Source: an uncultured Collinsella sp.
GTDB lineage: Bacteria > Actinomycetota > Coriobacteriia > Coriobacteriales > Coriobacteriaceae
Assembly (NCBI GenBank): GCA_958412345.1
Contig: CATYSO010000012.1
Coordinates: forward strand, 3,301 to 67,300
Length of the DNA: 64,000 nt
Direction of reading: 5' to 3'
Made by a program: the position numbers and the translations under genes. The notes under the pieces were generated by a model. That model did not search any database. It had not been told where the DNA came from and saw nothing but the letters and a program-made list of their open reading frames with translations. How positions within the stretch are numbered: the stretch's first letter is position 1; every line of letters begins with the position of its first letter. This document shows positions 34,805-44,394 of the stretch, in pieces.

Positions 34805-35572
34805 CTAGTTGAACTGCTCGCGGTACGCCTTGCAGACCTCATCGACCGGGCCGTCCATGCGAAGGTCACCCTTCTCAATCCAAACGGCACGCTGGCAGAT
34901 GCGCTCAACCTGCTCCATGGAGTGCGAAACGAACAGAACCGTCACGTCACCGCTCTGGATAAAGTGCTGGATGCGGGCCTCGCACTTCTGCTGGAAGAAC
35001 ACATCACCGACGGACAGCGTCTCGTCAACGATCAGAATATCGGGCTCGGTAATCGTCGCGATTGCAAAGGCGATACGCGCCACCATGCCCGAGGAGAAGT
35101 TCTTAAGCGGCATATCGACAAAGTTCTGCAGCTCAGCGAACTCGATAATGCCGTCAAAGTTGGCATCGATGAACTCCTTGGTATATCCGAGCAGAGCGCC
35201 GTTCAGGTAGATGTTCTCGCGAGCCGTCAGCTCGGGGTCAAAGCCTGCGCCAAGCTCAATCAACGGTGCGATATTGCCATGAACCTTAACGCTGCCCTCA
35301 CTGGGCTCAAGCACACCGGCGATGATCTTGAGCATCGTGGACTTGCCGGAGCCATTGGTGCCAACCAGACCGACAACCTCGCCGCGATGAATATCGAACG
35401 AGATATGCTTGAGCGCCCTAAACTCCTCAAAGAACAACTCGTGCTTGGCAAGCTTAATGAAGTACTCCTTGAGGTTGGTCAGCGACTCGGACGCCATGTT
35501 AAAGATCATGGTGACGTCGTCGACCTCGACAGCCAGAGGCTGCTCGCTGTAATCAACAACAGATTCAGTCAT
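34805..35572 (-). CDS. Polysaccharide ABC exporter, ATP-binding subunit (Wzt/TagH type)
   Basis: Powers export of a lipid-linked polysaccharide or teichoic acid. Walker A GTNGSGKST at 71-79, signature LKNFSSGM, and Walker B PDILIVDE; the GNIAPLIELGAGFDPELTAR segment is diagnostic for this subfamily. At 255 residues it lacks the C-terminal carbohydrate-binding domain of long Wzt proteins. ATG 35572 follows GGAG. It follows its permease gene by 11 bases. Confidence 0.92.
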   Translation of the reverse strand: MTESVVDYSEQPLAVEVDDVTMIFNMASESLTNLKEYFIKLAKHELFFEEFRALKHISFDIHRGEVVGLVGTNGSGKSTMLKIIAGVLEPSEGSVKVHGNIAPLIELGAGFDPELTARENIYLNGALLGYTKEFIDANFDGIIEFAELQNFVDMPLKNFSSGMVARIAFAIATITEPDILIVDETLSVGDVFFQQKCEARIQHFIQSGDVTVLFVSHSMEQVERICQRAVWIEKGDLRMDGPVDEVCKAYREQFN

Positions 35573-35583
35573 CACAGCACTCC

Positions 35584-36429
35584 TTAGATGTAGAGGATGA
35601 ACTTGCGCTCGGACTTATGGAACACGGTGTAGCCAATAACAAGCGCAAGAACCGCCCAAGCGACGCACATGCCAAACGTCAAAAGCGAGGGCGTAGTCTG
35701 GAACAGGAAGATATCGCGCATAAACTGCAGGTAGTTATACATGGGGTTCGCATAGACCAGAATGCGCACGAGATGCGGCATTTGCACAACGAAGTCGGTC
35801 GTCCAGAAAATAGGCGTGATGTAAGTCCACGCCGTAATGACAACGCTCCATAGATGCATAACGTCGCGGAAGAAGACCGTAAGGGCGGAGAGCATCATGC
35901 CCAGGCCCATGCAGAAGCACATAAGCAGCAGCAGGCAAACCGGCAGCAGAATCAGGTGCCAAGAAGGCATAACGCGGAACCACAGCATGACGATTGCAAC
36001 GGCAACCAGCGAAAAGGCAAAGTTAACCAGCGAGAAGAGGACCTTCTGCACCGGGAAGACCCAGCGATGCACCTTAACCTTCTTGAGCAACGGAGCCGCG
36101 CCAACGATCGAAGTCAGCGCCTGATTCGTAGACTCGGACATAACGGCAAAGGTAACGTTACCCACGATCAAGTACAGCGGGTACATCTCGGGCGTAATTG
36201 AGCCATTGCGGCCCTGAGCAAAAATCGTCGAGAACACGATCGCCATGACGATCATCATCAGCAGCGGGTTGAGCACCGACCATGCGACGCCGAGAACGCT
36301 ACGACGATACTTGATCTTAAAATCCTTGGTAACCAGCTGACGAAGGATAAACGCATCCTTCTCAAATTCGTTCTTAGCAAACGTCGCAGGCAGACTGCGA
36401 GTTTCTTGTTGCTTTGTCTGATCCGACAC
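35584..36429 (-). CDS. Polysaccharide ABC exporter, permease subunit (Wzm/TagG type)
   Basis: ABC-2 type permease of about 281 residues with six membrane segments; the KIKYRRSVLGVAWSVLNPLLMM segment region near residue 40-60 is the family hallmark. I place the start at GTG 36429 behind AAAGGAG; the frame is open eleven codons upstream. Paired with the Wzt-type ATPase. Confidence 0.9.
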   Translation of the reverse strand: MSDQTKQQETRSLPATFAKNEFEKDAFILRQLVTKDFKIKYRRSVLGVAWSVLNPLLMMIVMAIVFSTIFAQGRNGSITPEMYPLYLIVGNVTFAVMSESTNQALTSIVGAAPLLKKVKVHRWVFPVQKVLFSLVNFAFSLVAVAIVMLWFRVMPSWHLILLPVCLLLLMCFCMGLGMMLSALTVFFRDVMHLWSVVITAWTYITPIFWTTDFVVQMPHLVRILVYANPMYNYLQFMRDIFLFQTTPSLLTFGMCVAWAVLALVIGYTVFHKSERKFILYI

Positions 36430-36518
36430 GGATGCAACTCCTTTACTCGTAATCGTTGACAAACGAACAGTATAGACCCGCCCCTAACACCGTAAGGCGG
36501 CATTGCGAAACTGGAAAA

Positions 36519-38405
36519 CTATCCCACAACATCGGATTCCGAATGCCTTTCGCCAGATAGCAAGCCGCGAGCAACCACCACAAGCACAACCGGAAGACCA
36601 AATTGAGCCGCCACAATATAACGGGGCCAATACCAAATAGGGCTCGCAATAAAGAGCGTTCCGTACAACAGCACAAAAGGCAAAAGCGGCAATGCGAAAC
36701 GCGAACGCCCAAGCGATATCAAAAGAACTACCGAAAACACGAGCAGCCAAAAGACAACAGCACCAGAAATAGACCAGGCACTCAATCCGATCACCTTATC
36801 GACACCGTCACCAAAGAATGAAAGCAGGTTACGAAATACAACCCCCGCAGAGGCCTCTCCGTCGGCCATAAGGTTATACGGCACACCCATGAGAAAGTTT
36901 TCAGGAAGACCGTCAGCGCCCTTTACATTTGGTGCCCAAAAACCAAACGTCTGCAACTCCCATGCTTCAAAATACATCGAAGGGTTACGCAAAAACATCG
37001 AGACCCAATGAGTCCAGAATCCGTCCTTTAGTTGCTCCGCATTAAACTTCTCATTCCATTTTAGCGGATCGATAATACTGGGACGGTACACCTCCTTGTA
37101 ACGATCAAGCGGAAGCAGGTCGTTCATATAAGAACGGTCAGACGCAGACATATCGCCATCGAGCGCAGAAACACGAGCCATCTGGGCAAGCGGAATACCA
37201 ACCGACTCAACATCCTCCGACGGAACAACACCCATTGCCGAATACACGGGTCCCGTAATAGCCAGACATGCGACAAGCGCCAATCCAAGGGGGACAGCCA
37301 ACTGGGAAGTCGAAGCCATTGGGACAATGCGGTCGAGTCGGCCCAAGGCTGCAATAGTCACAAGCACCACAAATAACGCAGCACATATATATAAACCATT
37401 ATTGCGCATCAGCATGACACCTAACGAAAGGAAGCCAAGTGCAAGCAATCGTGGCGCACTCGCCCAGGAATCCTGTTCCATAACAGCATCGGCGAGCACA
37501 GTCACCATCAAGACAAGGCAGCAAGAAAACAGCGGATCTTTCCAGAGCGCAACGGAATATAGAGCGCAATAACGAGACAAGCCAAATAGGGCCACAAGCA
37601 GCCAGGACCAACGGCAGGAAACCCCCAAGCGGGAAGTCGCCCAAAGAGAAAGATAGCCAAAAGTGCCGGCAACACAGACCATCTGAAACACCGTAAGCAA
37701 GGCAACGCCCGCCGTAGGACTCAGCCCCATTAGGCCCACAATCTTGATACACGCCGCCATCATCATGGTGAATGCAACCGGATGATGGCTACTCAAAGGA
37801 TTCCACCCCATAATCTGAGCGAACGACGAGAAGGTGTCGCCAAAAAACAGACCGGGATAATACCTCAGGAAGAACGGCAGATACAAAAGAAATATCACTA
37901 GGGTACGAACCGTAACAGACGGAACTCGTATAGATGGTCCATAACCTTTCGCCCGCGATGTGCATACGCCGAAACCACAGCAGTGACAACGACTAGACAG
38001 CTGAATAAGCGCCGAAAAGGCCCAAAAGACCAATGCTGACATTGCGCAAAAAGCAATAACATCAAGTGCGGAATACGGCTCAATATAGTTCTCATAAATC
38101 CCCCCGGCAATCACCGGTTCTGCCACGTGAATATGCGCACCCAGCACAAGAACAAACGAAAATATAAGGGAAATCGCTAGACAGCAAACTCTTCCAACAA
38201 GAGACGGAAATGCAAAATCCCTGCATCCCAACCTATTGAAGCAAGCCAATAATGCGATTATCGCAACGCATGCCAAGACCGATGGAAACGGAGCAAAGGA
38301 ACCACTACAATACGTCACCGTAACGATGCTTGCTGCAATCAGCGAAACAGCACGTGTCACATCTAATAATTTGAACCGTCGAATCAATGCACCCATCCTA
38401 ACCAT
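36519..38405 (-). CDS. Large polytopic membrane protein, DUF6020-like
   Basis: 628 residues with at least twelve hydrophobic segments. The luminal-type loop RYYPGLFFGDTFSSFAQ followed by SSHHPVAFTMMM resembles DUF6020 proteins, which look like GT-C glycosyltransferases or polymerases of cell-surface glycans; this is recalled, not searched. Two ATGs three codons apart near 38405 are possible starts. AT-richer than core genes. It is divergent from the glycosyltransferase at 38447. Confidence 0.65.
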   Translation of the reverse strand: MVRMGALIRRFKLLDVTRAVSLIAASIVTVTYCSGSFAPFPSVLACVAIIALLACFNRLGCRDFAFPSLVGRVCCLAISLIFSFVLVLGAHIHVAEPVIAGGIYENYIEPYSALDVIAFCAMSALVFWAFSALIQLSSRCHCCGFGVCTSRAKGYGPSIRVPSVTVRTLVIFLLYLPFFLRYYPGLFFGDTFSSFAQIMGWNPLSSHHPVAFTMMMAACIKIVGLMGLSPTAGVALLTVFQMVCVAGTFGYLSLWATSRLGVSCRWSWLLVALFGLSRYCALYSVALWKDPLFSCCLVLMVTVLADAVMEQDSWASAPRLLALGFLSLGVMLMRNNGLYICAALFVVLVTIAALGRLDRIVPMASTSQLAVPLGLALVACLAITGPVYSAMGVVPSEDVESVGIPLAQMARVSALDGDMSASDRSYMNDLLPLDRYKEVYRPSIIDPLKWNEKFNAEQLKDGFWTHWVSMFLRNPSMYFEAWELQTFGFWAPNVKGADGLPENFLMGVPYNLMADGEASAGVVFRNLLSFFGDGVDKVIGLSAWSISGAVVFWLLVFSVVLLISLGRSRFALPLLPFVLLYGTLFIASPIWYWPRYIVAAQFGLPVVLVVVARGLLSGERHSESDVVG

Positions 38406-38446
38406 CTAATTAAACGATTCGATTGTACGCGACTTAAGGAACTTTC

Positions 38447-39409
38447 ATGGCCGAGCAAACGATTGCCGTTATTATCCCTTGCTTCAACGAAGCCGTCACC
38501 ATTGGAAAAGTCATCGACGACTTCCGCCGCGAACTTCCGCAAGCGACGGTCTATGTTTACGACAACAACTCGTCAGACGACACTTCGCGCATCGCAGAAG
38601 AGCACGGCGCCACAGTACGCTTTGAGCCCCGTCAGGGCAAAGGCAACGTCTGCCGCCAGATGTTTCGCGATATCGACGCCGACTGCTACCTGATGGTCGA
38701 CGGCGACGACACCTACCCCGCCGAGGCGGCCAAGGCCCTTTGCGAGCCCATTCTTAGCGGCACGGCCGACATGACCGTGGGCGATCGCCTTTCCAACGGC
38801 ACCTATGCCGAGGAAAACAAGCGCGCGTTCCACGGGTTTGGCAACAACCTGGTCCGCGCCATGATCAAGTGGATCTATGGCTACAGCTTCGACGACGTCA
38901 TGACCGGCTACCGAGCCATGAGCCGTCCGTTCGTCAAAACCTTCCCCGTGCTTTCCGAGGGCTTTCAAATCGAAACCGAACTCTCAATCCATGCCGTCGA
39001 CCACCGCTGGCGCATTAAGGATGTGCCCATCGAATACCGTGATCGCCCCGAAGGCTCCGAGTCCAAACTCAACACCGTCAGCGATGGCATTAAAGTCGTC
39101 GCCATGATCGGCACGCTGTTCAAGGACTACCGCCCGCTGAAGTTCTTCAGTCTGGTCGCGCTTCTATTCGCAATTATCGGCCTGGCCCTGGGCATGCCCA
39201 TCGTTGTCGAGTATTTCCAGACCGGCCTCGTCCCGCGCTTCCCCACCGCCATGCTCGCCGCCTCGTTTATGTTCCCGTGCGGCCTGAGCCTCGCTACCGG
39301 ATTCATCCTCGACTCCGTGGCAAAAGTCGAAAAGAAGCAGTGGGAAGTCAACGTGTACAGCAGATATGCCTTCGATGACTATCGCAACGACAAAACGAAC
39401 GAGAGGTAA
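38447..39409 (+). CDS. Family 2 glycosyltransferase, polyprenyl-phosphate sugar synthase type
   Basis: Residues 1-225 are a GT-A domain (IAVIIPCFNEAVTIGKVIDD, metal motif DGDDTYP, MTGYRAMSRPF). Two C-terminal membrane segments (about 228-250 and 265-290) anchor it. Such enzymes load a sugar on undecaprenyl phosphate. ATG follows AAGGAAC. It starts a three-gene plus-strand unit with the next glycosyltransferase and a YfhO protein. Confidence 0.88.
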   Translation: MAEQTIAVIIPCFNEAVTIGKVIDDFRRELPQATVYVYDNNSSDDTSRIAEEHGATVRFEPRQGKGNVCRQMFRDIDADCYLMVDGDDTYPAEAAKALCEPILSGTADMTVGDRLSNGTYAEENKRAFHGFGNNLVRAMIKWIYGYSFDDVMTGYRAMSRPFVKTFPVLSEGFQIETELSIHAVDHRWRIKDVPIEYRDRPEGSESKLNTVSDGIKVVAMIGTLFKDYRPLKFFSLVALLFAIIGLALGMPIVVEYFQTGLVPRFPTAMLAASFMFPCGLSLATGFILDSVAKVEKKQWEVNVYSRYAFDDYRNDKTNER

Positions 39410-39415
39410 ATCGCC

Positions 39416-40384
39416 ATGCCGCTCATCTCCATCGTCGTTCCGTGCTACAACGAGCAAGAATCACTTCCGATCTTTCTCAAAGAGCTCGATGGCGTCGTTC
39501 GCGCCATGAACCAACAGGACCCCGGCATCTCCTTTGAAGCCGTCCTCATCGACGATGGCTCGGCGGACAGAACGCTCACCGTCATGAAGGCAGAGGCCGC
39601 GAGCAACCACCCATACACCATCAACTGGCATTCATTCTCGCGCAACTTTGGCAAGGAGGCAGCACTGCTCGCCGGGCTCCAGCATGCAAAGGGTGACTAT
39701 GTCGCCACCATGGACGCCGACATGCAGGATCCGCCCTCACTCCTGCCGCAGATGTACGAGATCTTGCAAACCGAAGACTACGATAACGTCGCCACGCGCA
39801 GAACCACCCGCGAAGGCGAGCCTCCCATCAGGTCGTTCTGCGCCCGCATGTTCTACAAGATCATCAACCGCATTTCCAAGGCCGATATCGTCGATGGAGC
39901 ACGCGATTTTAGGCTCATGAAGCGCCCCATGGTCAACGCCATCATCTCCATGGGCGAATACAACCGATTCTCCAAGGGCATCTACGGCTGGGTCGGATTC
40001 AAGACCAAATGGCTCCCCTATGTAAACGTCAACCGCATCGCCGGCGAGACCAAGTGGAGCTTTTGGTCGCTGCTCCTCTATTCCATCGACGGCATCGTCG
40101 CGTTTTCCACAGCTCCGCTCTCCCTCGCCGCCCTCACGGGTATCGTATTCTGCCTCATCGCCATTCTGGGATTCGTCGTCATCCTGGTTAAAACGCTCGT
40201 TTGGGGCGACCCCGTAGGCGGATGGCCCTCCCTTGCCTGCCTCATTACGCTGTTTGGCGGCATGCAGCTCCTGTGTCTGGGAATCATTGGCGAGTATCTG
40301 GCAAAAGCCTACTTGGAGGCCAAGCACCGCCTCATCTATATCATTCGAGAGTCCAACGAGGAATCTGATGACACGGCCCAGTAA
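39416..40384 (+). CDS. Family 2 glycosyltransferase, GtrB/ArnC-like
   Basis: 322 residues: GT-A domain with ISIVVPCYNEQESLPIFLKE, ATMDADMQDPP (metal site) and GARDFRLMKRP, then two membrane segments near 230-255 and 265-290. The GtrB/ArnC-type layout suggests a bactoprenol-phosphate glucosyl- or related transferase. ATG follows GAGAGGTAAATC, 6 bases after the previous stop. Confidence 0.88.
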   Translation: MPLISIVVPCYNEQESLPIFLKELDGVVRAMNQQDPGISFEAVLIDDGSADRTLTVMKAEAASNHPYTINWHSFSRNFGKEAALLAGLQHAKGDYVATMDADMQDPPSLLPQMYEILQTEDYDNVATRRTTREGEPPIRSFCARMFYKIINRISKADIVDGARDFRLMKRPMVNAIISMGEYNRFSKGIYGWVGFKTKWLPYVNVNRIAGETKWSFWSLLLYSIDGIVAFSTAPLSLAALTGIVFCLIAILGFVVILVKTLVWGDPVGGWPSLACLITLFGGMQLLCLGIIGEYLAKAYLEAKHRLIYIIRESNEESDDTAQ

Positions 40385-42779
40385 CAGCATGCTCAAGAAT
40401 GTGGCGTTCTATGCCGCCTGCTTCGCTTTTTCCGTCGCGTTCTTTATTGCGCTTGCCATAGCGGGGCATGTCTATCCCTTTGGCGACAACTCGTTTCTCA
40501 CCAACGACCTAAAGTACCAATACATCGACTTCTTTGCGTGGTTCCGACGCGTCCTTTTGGGCGAAGCGAATCTTCGCTATTCCTTTTCCCAGGGACTCGG
40601 CATGAACACTTGGGGGCTCTATAGCTACTACCTCGCGAGCCCCTTCAACCTGCTCTGCGTGTTGTTTCCCGCAGACAAGCTGACGCTCTTCGTATTTACC
40701 ATAACCGCGCTCAAACTGGGCTGCATCCACATCAGCAGCGCTTGGTATGTGCAAAAACGCTTTGACCTGTCCAAACCCGCCGCATTCCTGCTTTCTCTCT
40801 CGTTCACGCTTTGCAGCTGGACCATCAGCAACCTGCGCAACCCACTCTGGATCGACTGCCTCATCCTACTGCCCATCTGCGCCTACGGATGCTACGAGCT
40901 CATCTGCAAGCGGCGCATGGTGCACCTCGTCATCGCAACAGCGCTCAATGTCATGTTCTGCTGGTATACGGCCTATATCAGCATCCTGTTCCTCTGCATC
41001 TTCGTACTGGTCGAATTTGTCGATTATGTTGCAGAAGAGGGCTTTAGCTGGAAGCTTATGCTCGACCGAGCCCTGCGATTTGCAGGCGCCATCGTACTCG
41101 GGCTTCTTCTGTCCGCCTGGACCTTTTTGCCGACCATCCTTGCCATGTCCAAGGGCGGCCCCGTTCTGGCACTCGGCCCCCTACTTAAAACTAGCCTCAA
41201 ATCACTCGTCAGGGGCTTTCTCCCCGGCATGTGGGTGAACAACGATAGTACACCGCAGTTCTATTGCGGCATCATCATGATGCTGCTCGCGGTGAGCCTG
41301 TTGTTTAACCGCAAGGCTTCAATCAAGACGCGCATCGCAACGCTCGTTACGACAGCCATCCTGATCGCAAGCTCCGTTTTGAGCCCGCTCGAGTACATCT
41401 GGTGCGGCATGCGCGTGCCCAATGGCTTCTACTCACGCACGGCTTTTTTGCTGAGCTTCTTTGCGCTGTGGGCCGCGGGATACGCGCTGCAGGCACTCAA
41501 AGAGCGGCCAAAAATGTGCCTAGCCTATCGCCCGGCCGTTGTCTTGCCGTTGATGGCACTCACGACCATCGAGCTATTTGCCAACGCCCATGTTATGTGG
41601 AACCAGCTGTACGTCGGCTATTCCGAATCCACCAACAGTGTCTACGTCGCCACCGCAACAAATACAATCAAGGCGATTCAAGATGAGGATGCGACGCCGT
41701 TTTACCGCATTGACCGTACGACCACGCGCGCCGATAGCGCCGCACTCAACGAAGGCTTAGCGCTCGGGTACAACCAGCTGTCCTCGTATTCATCTGCCAA
41801 CAACCCGCAGGCAATCGCGCTGCTTAACTCCCTTGGATACAGCAGCGTGTGCGAGTTTTCGACCCGCTATGCCGAGCCGATTCTCGCCGTCGACGCGCTG
41901 CTGGGAGTCAAGTATGCCATTGCCGAAAACGCGCCTGCGGGATACGTTTCGGCCAAGACGAATCAGACCGACTCCACACGCGCGGTGTACGAGAACCCCT
42001 ATGCGCTCAGCGTTGGCACCATGGCTTCTGACGACATTCAAAACAGCACGCTGAAGGGCGAGAACCCCTTCGAAAAGCAGAACGACCTCTACAGCAAAAT
42101 CCTGGGCCGAGAGGTCGAGCTCTATACCAAGATCGAGGCCACGAGCACGGAGAATAGCGATAGCCTAAAGCAATTGAGCGTTACCGTACCGGCAAACTCT
42201 ATCGGGTATCTCTACATCAACAAAGATGCGACCGCCGGCAGTTATTGGCCCGTCACCCTTACCATCGACCAGCGAACGATCGAAAACGAAGCTTGGCGAT
42301 TCGATAACAATATCCGCCAGATTGCGGATGTATCGGACGCCCCGAGCCAGCATACGGTGTCAATCGGAGTCGCAGAGGGCTATACAGACATGCCCCAAGA
42401 CAATGAGCCGGTCTTTTACGCGCTCAATCTGGACGTTTTCGAGCAGATTATAGATGAGCTTAAGGCAAGCGAGTTTATACCGACGATTTTCGAAGATGGC
42501 AAGATCGAGGGCGAATTGATCGCCAAGAACGATGGCAACCTGTTGCTGAGCGTTCCGTACGATGAGGGCTGGAGCGTATCGGTGAACGGAACCGCCGCAG
42601 AACTAATGCCCGCCGCCGATAAGGGCTTGTCGTGCCTGAACGTGCAGAAAGGCACGAATAGGATCGAGATGACCCGCAAGACCCCGGGCGCCCTTGCGGG
42701 GCTTGCAGTGAGTCTGGCGACCGCTGCCGCCTTTATCGCGACTGGACTATACACCAGGCAAAAGAAAAGCCGCCGTTAA
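40368..42779 (+). CDS. YfhO-family membrane glycosyltransferase-like protein
   Basis: 803 residues with about twelve N-terminal membrane segments and a ~300-residue outer C-terminal part that ends in one more segment. The opening loop GDNSFLTNDLKYQYIDFF and NPLWIDCLILLP match the YfhO family, which in other bacteria adds sugars to (lipo)teichoic acids from bactoprenol-linked donors. ATG 40368 behind GAGGAATC overlaps the previous gene by 17 bases, implying coupling; the frame upstream of it belongs to that gene in another frame. Confidence 0.87.
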   Translation: MTRPSNSMLKNVAFYAACFAFSVAFFIALAIAGHVYPFGDNSFLTNDLKYQYIDFFAWFRRVLLGEANLRYSFSQGLGMNTWGLYSYYLASPFNLLCVLFPADKLTLFVFTITALKLGCIHISSAWYVQKRFDLSKPAAFLLSLSFTLCSWTISNLRNPLWIDCLILLPICAYGCYELICKRRMVHLVIATALNVMFCWYTAYISILFLCIFVLVEFVDYVAEEGFSWKLMLDRALRFAGAIVLGLLLSAWTFLPTILAMSKGGPVLALGPLLKTSLKSLVRGFLPGMWVNNDSTPQFYCGIIMMLLAVSLLFNRKASIKTRIATLVTTAILIASSVLSPLEYIWCGMRVPNGFYSRTAFLLSFFALWAAGYALQALKERPKMCLAYRPAVVLPLMALTTIELFANAHVMWNQLYVGYSESTNSVYVATATNTIKAIQDEDATPFYRIDRTTTRADSAALNEGLALGYNQLSSYSSANNPQAIALLNSLGYSSVCEFSTRYAEPILAVDALLGVKYAIAENAPAGYVSAKTNQTDSTRAVYENPYALSVGTMASDDIQNSTLKGENPFEKQNDLYSKILGREVELYTKIEATSTENSDSLKQLSVTVPANSIGYLYINKDATAGSYWPVTLTIDQRTIENEAWRFDNNIRQIADVSDAPSQHTVSIGVAEGYTDMPQDNEPVFYALNLDVFEQIIDELKASEFIPTIFEDGKIEGELIAKNDGNLLLSVPYDEGWSVSVNGTAAELMPAADKGLSCLNVQKGTNRIEMTRKTPGALAGLAVSLATAAAFIATGLYTRQKKSRR

Positions 42780-42794
42780 CAAGCGGCGGCTTTT
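42765..42794. terminator. Bidirectional terminator between YfhO and rfbC-rfbD genes
   Basis: AAAAGCCGCCG pairs with CGGCGGCTTTT around TTAACAAG; A-run and T-run flank the stem so it serves both convergent genes. Confidence 0.9.
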
Positions 42795-42816
42795 ACTCTC
42801 GAAAAGTTAATAGCGG

Positions 42817-44271
42817 CTAGAGCGTCTTAAGGTACTCCCCCAGCTCTTCCTCCCAGTCGGGCATGTGGAAGCCGGCGGATTCGAGCTTGGACAGGTCGAG
42901 CGCGGAGTGGACCGGGCGCGGGGCGATGGGCCCCTCGGCGCTGGCGTAGTAGTCGGCGGTCGATACCGGCACGACCCTGTCCCCGTTGCCGTTGGCGGCC
43001 TCGAAGACGGCACGGGCGATGTCCGCCCAGCTCCTCACGGCTCCGGACCCGGTGCAGTTATAGGTGCCGTAGGGCGCTTTCGCGTCCAGAACGTGGAAGA
43101 TGGCCGCGGCCATGTCGCGCGTGAAGGTCAGGCGGCCCAGCTGGTCGTCCACGACGGTGATCTTGTCCAGCCCGTCCTCGGGGTCGGCGACGCGGTCGGA
43201 CAGCCCCTTCATGGTCTTGACGAAGTTGCGGCCCTCGCCGATGACCCAGGAGCTGCGCATGATGTAGTGGCGCGGGCAGCCTGCAACTGCGATGTCGCCG
43301 GCGGCCTTGGTCTGGCCGTAGACGGAAAGCGGGCTGAAGGGCTCATCCTCGGTGTGCGCCTCCGCGGTGCCGTCGAAGACGTAGTCGCTGGACACGTGGA
43401 CGAGCGTGATGCCGTGCTCGGCGCAGGCGCGGGCGAGGAGCGCCGGGCCGGTGGCGTTGGCCTTCCATGCGATGGCGCGGCCCTCGGGGGTCTCCGCTTT
43501 ATCCACGGCCGTGTAGGCGCCGCAGTTGATGACGGTGCCGTAGAGCGACCAGTCATACTGCGCATAGGCGTCAGGGTCGGACATGTCGAAGGTGTCGATG
43601 TCGCAGAAGTCGAAGTCCTTGGCGACCCCGCGCTCCTCCGCAAGCTTTCGGACCGCATGTCCCAGCTGGCCGTTGCAGCCGGTGACGAGGGTGCGCTTCG
43701 GCGCCATGGGGACGACGTCGGCGAGCATCGGGTGGTTGAGGTCGGCCTCGGAAACGGTGGCCTGGTCCAGCGGGATCGGCCACTGGATGGCGAGCTCCGG
43801 GTCGGCGAGGTTCACGAAGGTGTAGGTCTTCTTGAGCTCGAGGGACCAGTGGGCGTCCACCAGGTAGGTATAGGCGGTGCCGTCCTCCAGCGCCTGGAAG
43901 GAGTTGCCCACGCCGCGCGGGACGTAGATGGCCTTGGACGGGTCCAGCACGGTCGTGAAGACCTTGCCGAAGGTCCCGCTCCCCTCGCGCAGGTCCACCC
44001 AGGCGCCGAAGACGCTGCCGCGGGCCACGGAGATGAACTTGTCCCAGGGCTCCGCGTGGATGCCGCGGGTGACGCCCCTGCTGTCGTTGTAGGAGATGTT
44101 GTTCTGGACGATGCGGAAGTCGGGGATGCCCAACTCGGTCATCTTGGCGCGCTGCCAGTTCTCCTTGAACCAGCCGCGCGAGTCGCCGTGGACGGCGAGG
44201 TCGACGACCCTGAGGCCCTCGATGCCGGTCTCCGCGACGGAGAGGTCCTTCTCGAATGCGATGTCTGCCAT
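42817..44271 (-). CDS. Fused dTDP-4-dehydrorhamnose 3,5-epimerase / dTDP-4-dehydrorhamnose reductase (RfbC-RfbD)
   Basis: Last two steps of dTDP-L-rhamnose synthesis in one 484-residue chain. Residues 1-185 are a cupin epimerase (DSRGWFKENWQ, VTRGIHAEPWDKFI, YVPRGVGNSFQALED). Residues 190-484 are the reductase: VTGCNGQLG at 196-204, HVSSDYVFDG, and YGQTKAAGD with the catalytic Tyr/Lys. ATG 44271 follows GGAGC. GC content is much higher than in the flanking glycosyltransferases. Similar fusions are known from other actinobacteria such as bifidobacteria. Confidence 0.92.
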   Translation of the reverse strand: MADIAFEKDLSVAETGIEGLRVVDLAVHGDSRGWFKENWQRAKMTELGIPDFRIVQNNISYNDSRGVTRGIHAEPWDKFISVARGSVFGAWVDLREGSGTFGKVFTTVLDPSKAIYVPRGVGNSFQALEDGTAYTYLVDAHWSLELKKTYTFVNLADPELAIQWPIPLDQATVSEADLNHPMLADVVPMAPKRTLVTGCNGQLGHAVRKLAEERGVAKDFDFCDIDTFDMSDPDAYAQYDWSLYGTVINCGAYTAVDKAETPEGRAIAWKANATGPALLARACAEHGITLVHVSSDYVFDGTAEAHTEDEPFSPLSVYGQTKAAGDIAVAGCPRHYIMRSSWVIGEGRNFVKTMKGLSDRVADPEDGLDKITVVDDQLGRLTFTRDMAAAIFHVLDAKAPYGTYNCTGSGAVRSWADIARAVFEAANGNGDRVVPVSTADYYASAEGPIAPRPVHSALDLSKLESAGFHMPDWEEELGEYLKTL

Positions 44272-44308
44272 GTGGGAAAAGCTCCTATCGAAGAGGTTGG
44301 GAAACCTA

Positions 44309-44367
44309 GGGCGCCCGCGCGGGGACGCAGGATCATCCCCATGCCCTGCGGCCCCGCGCGGGCGCCC
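44309..44367. repeat. Long GC-rich hairpin between rfbB and rfbC-rfbD
   Basis: GGGCGCCCGCGCGGGG (44309-44324) pairs perfectly with CCCCGCGCGGGCGCCC (44352-44367); after one mismatch CGCAGG/CCTGCG adds six pairs. No U-tail follows. It may set the ratio of rfbB to rfbC-rfbD transcript or act as a stability element. Confidence 0.85.
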
Positions 44368-44394
44368 CGCGGTGCGGGATGCCGTGCGGGCGGC

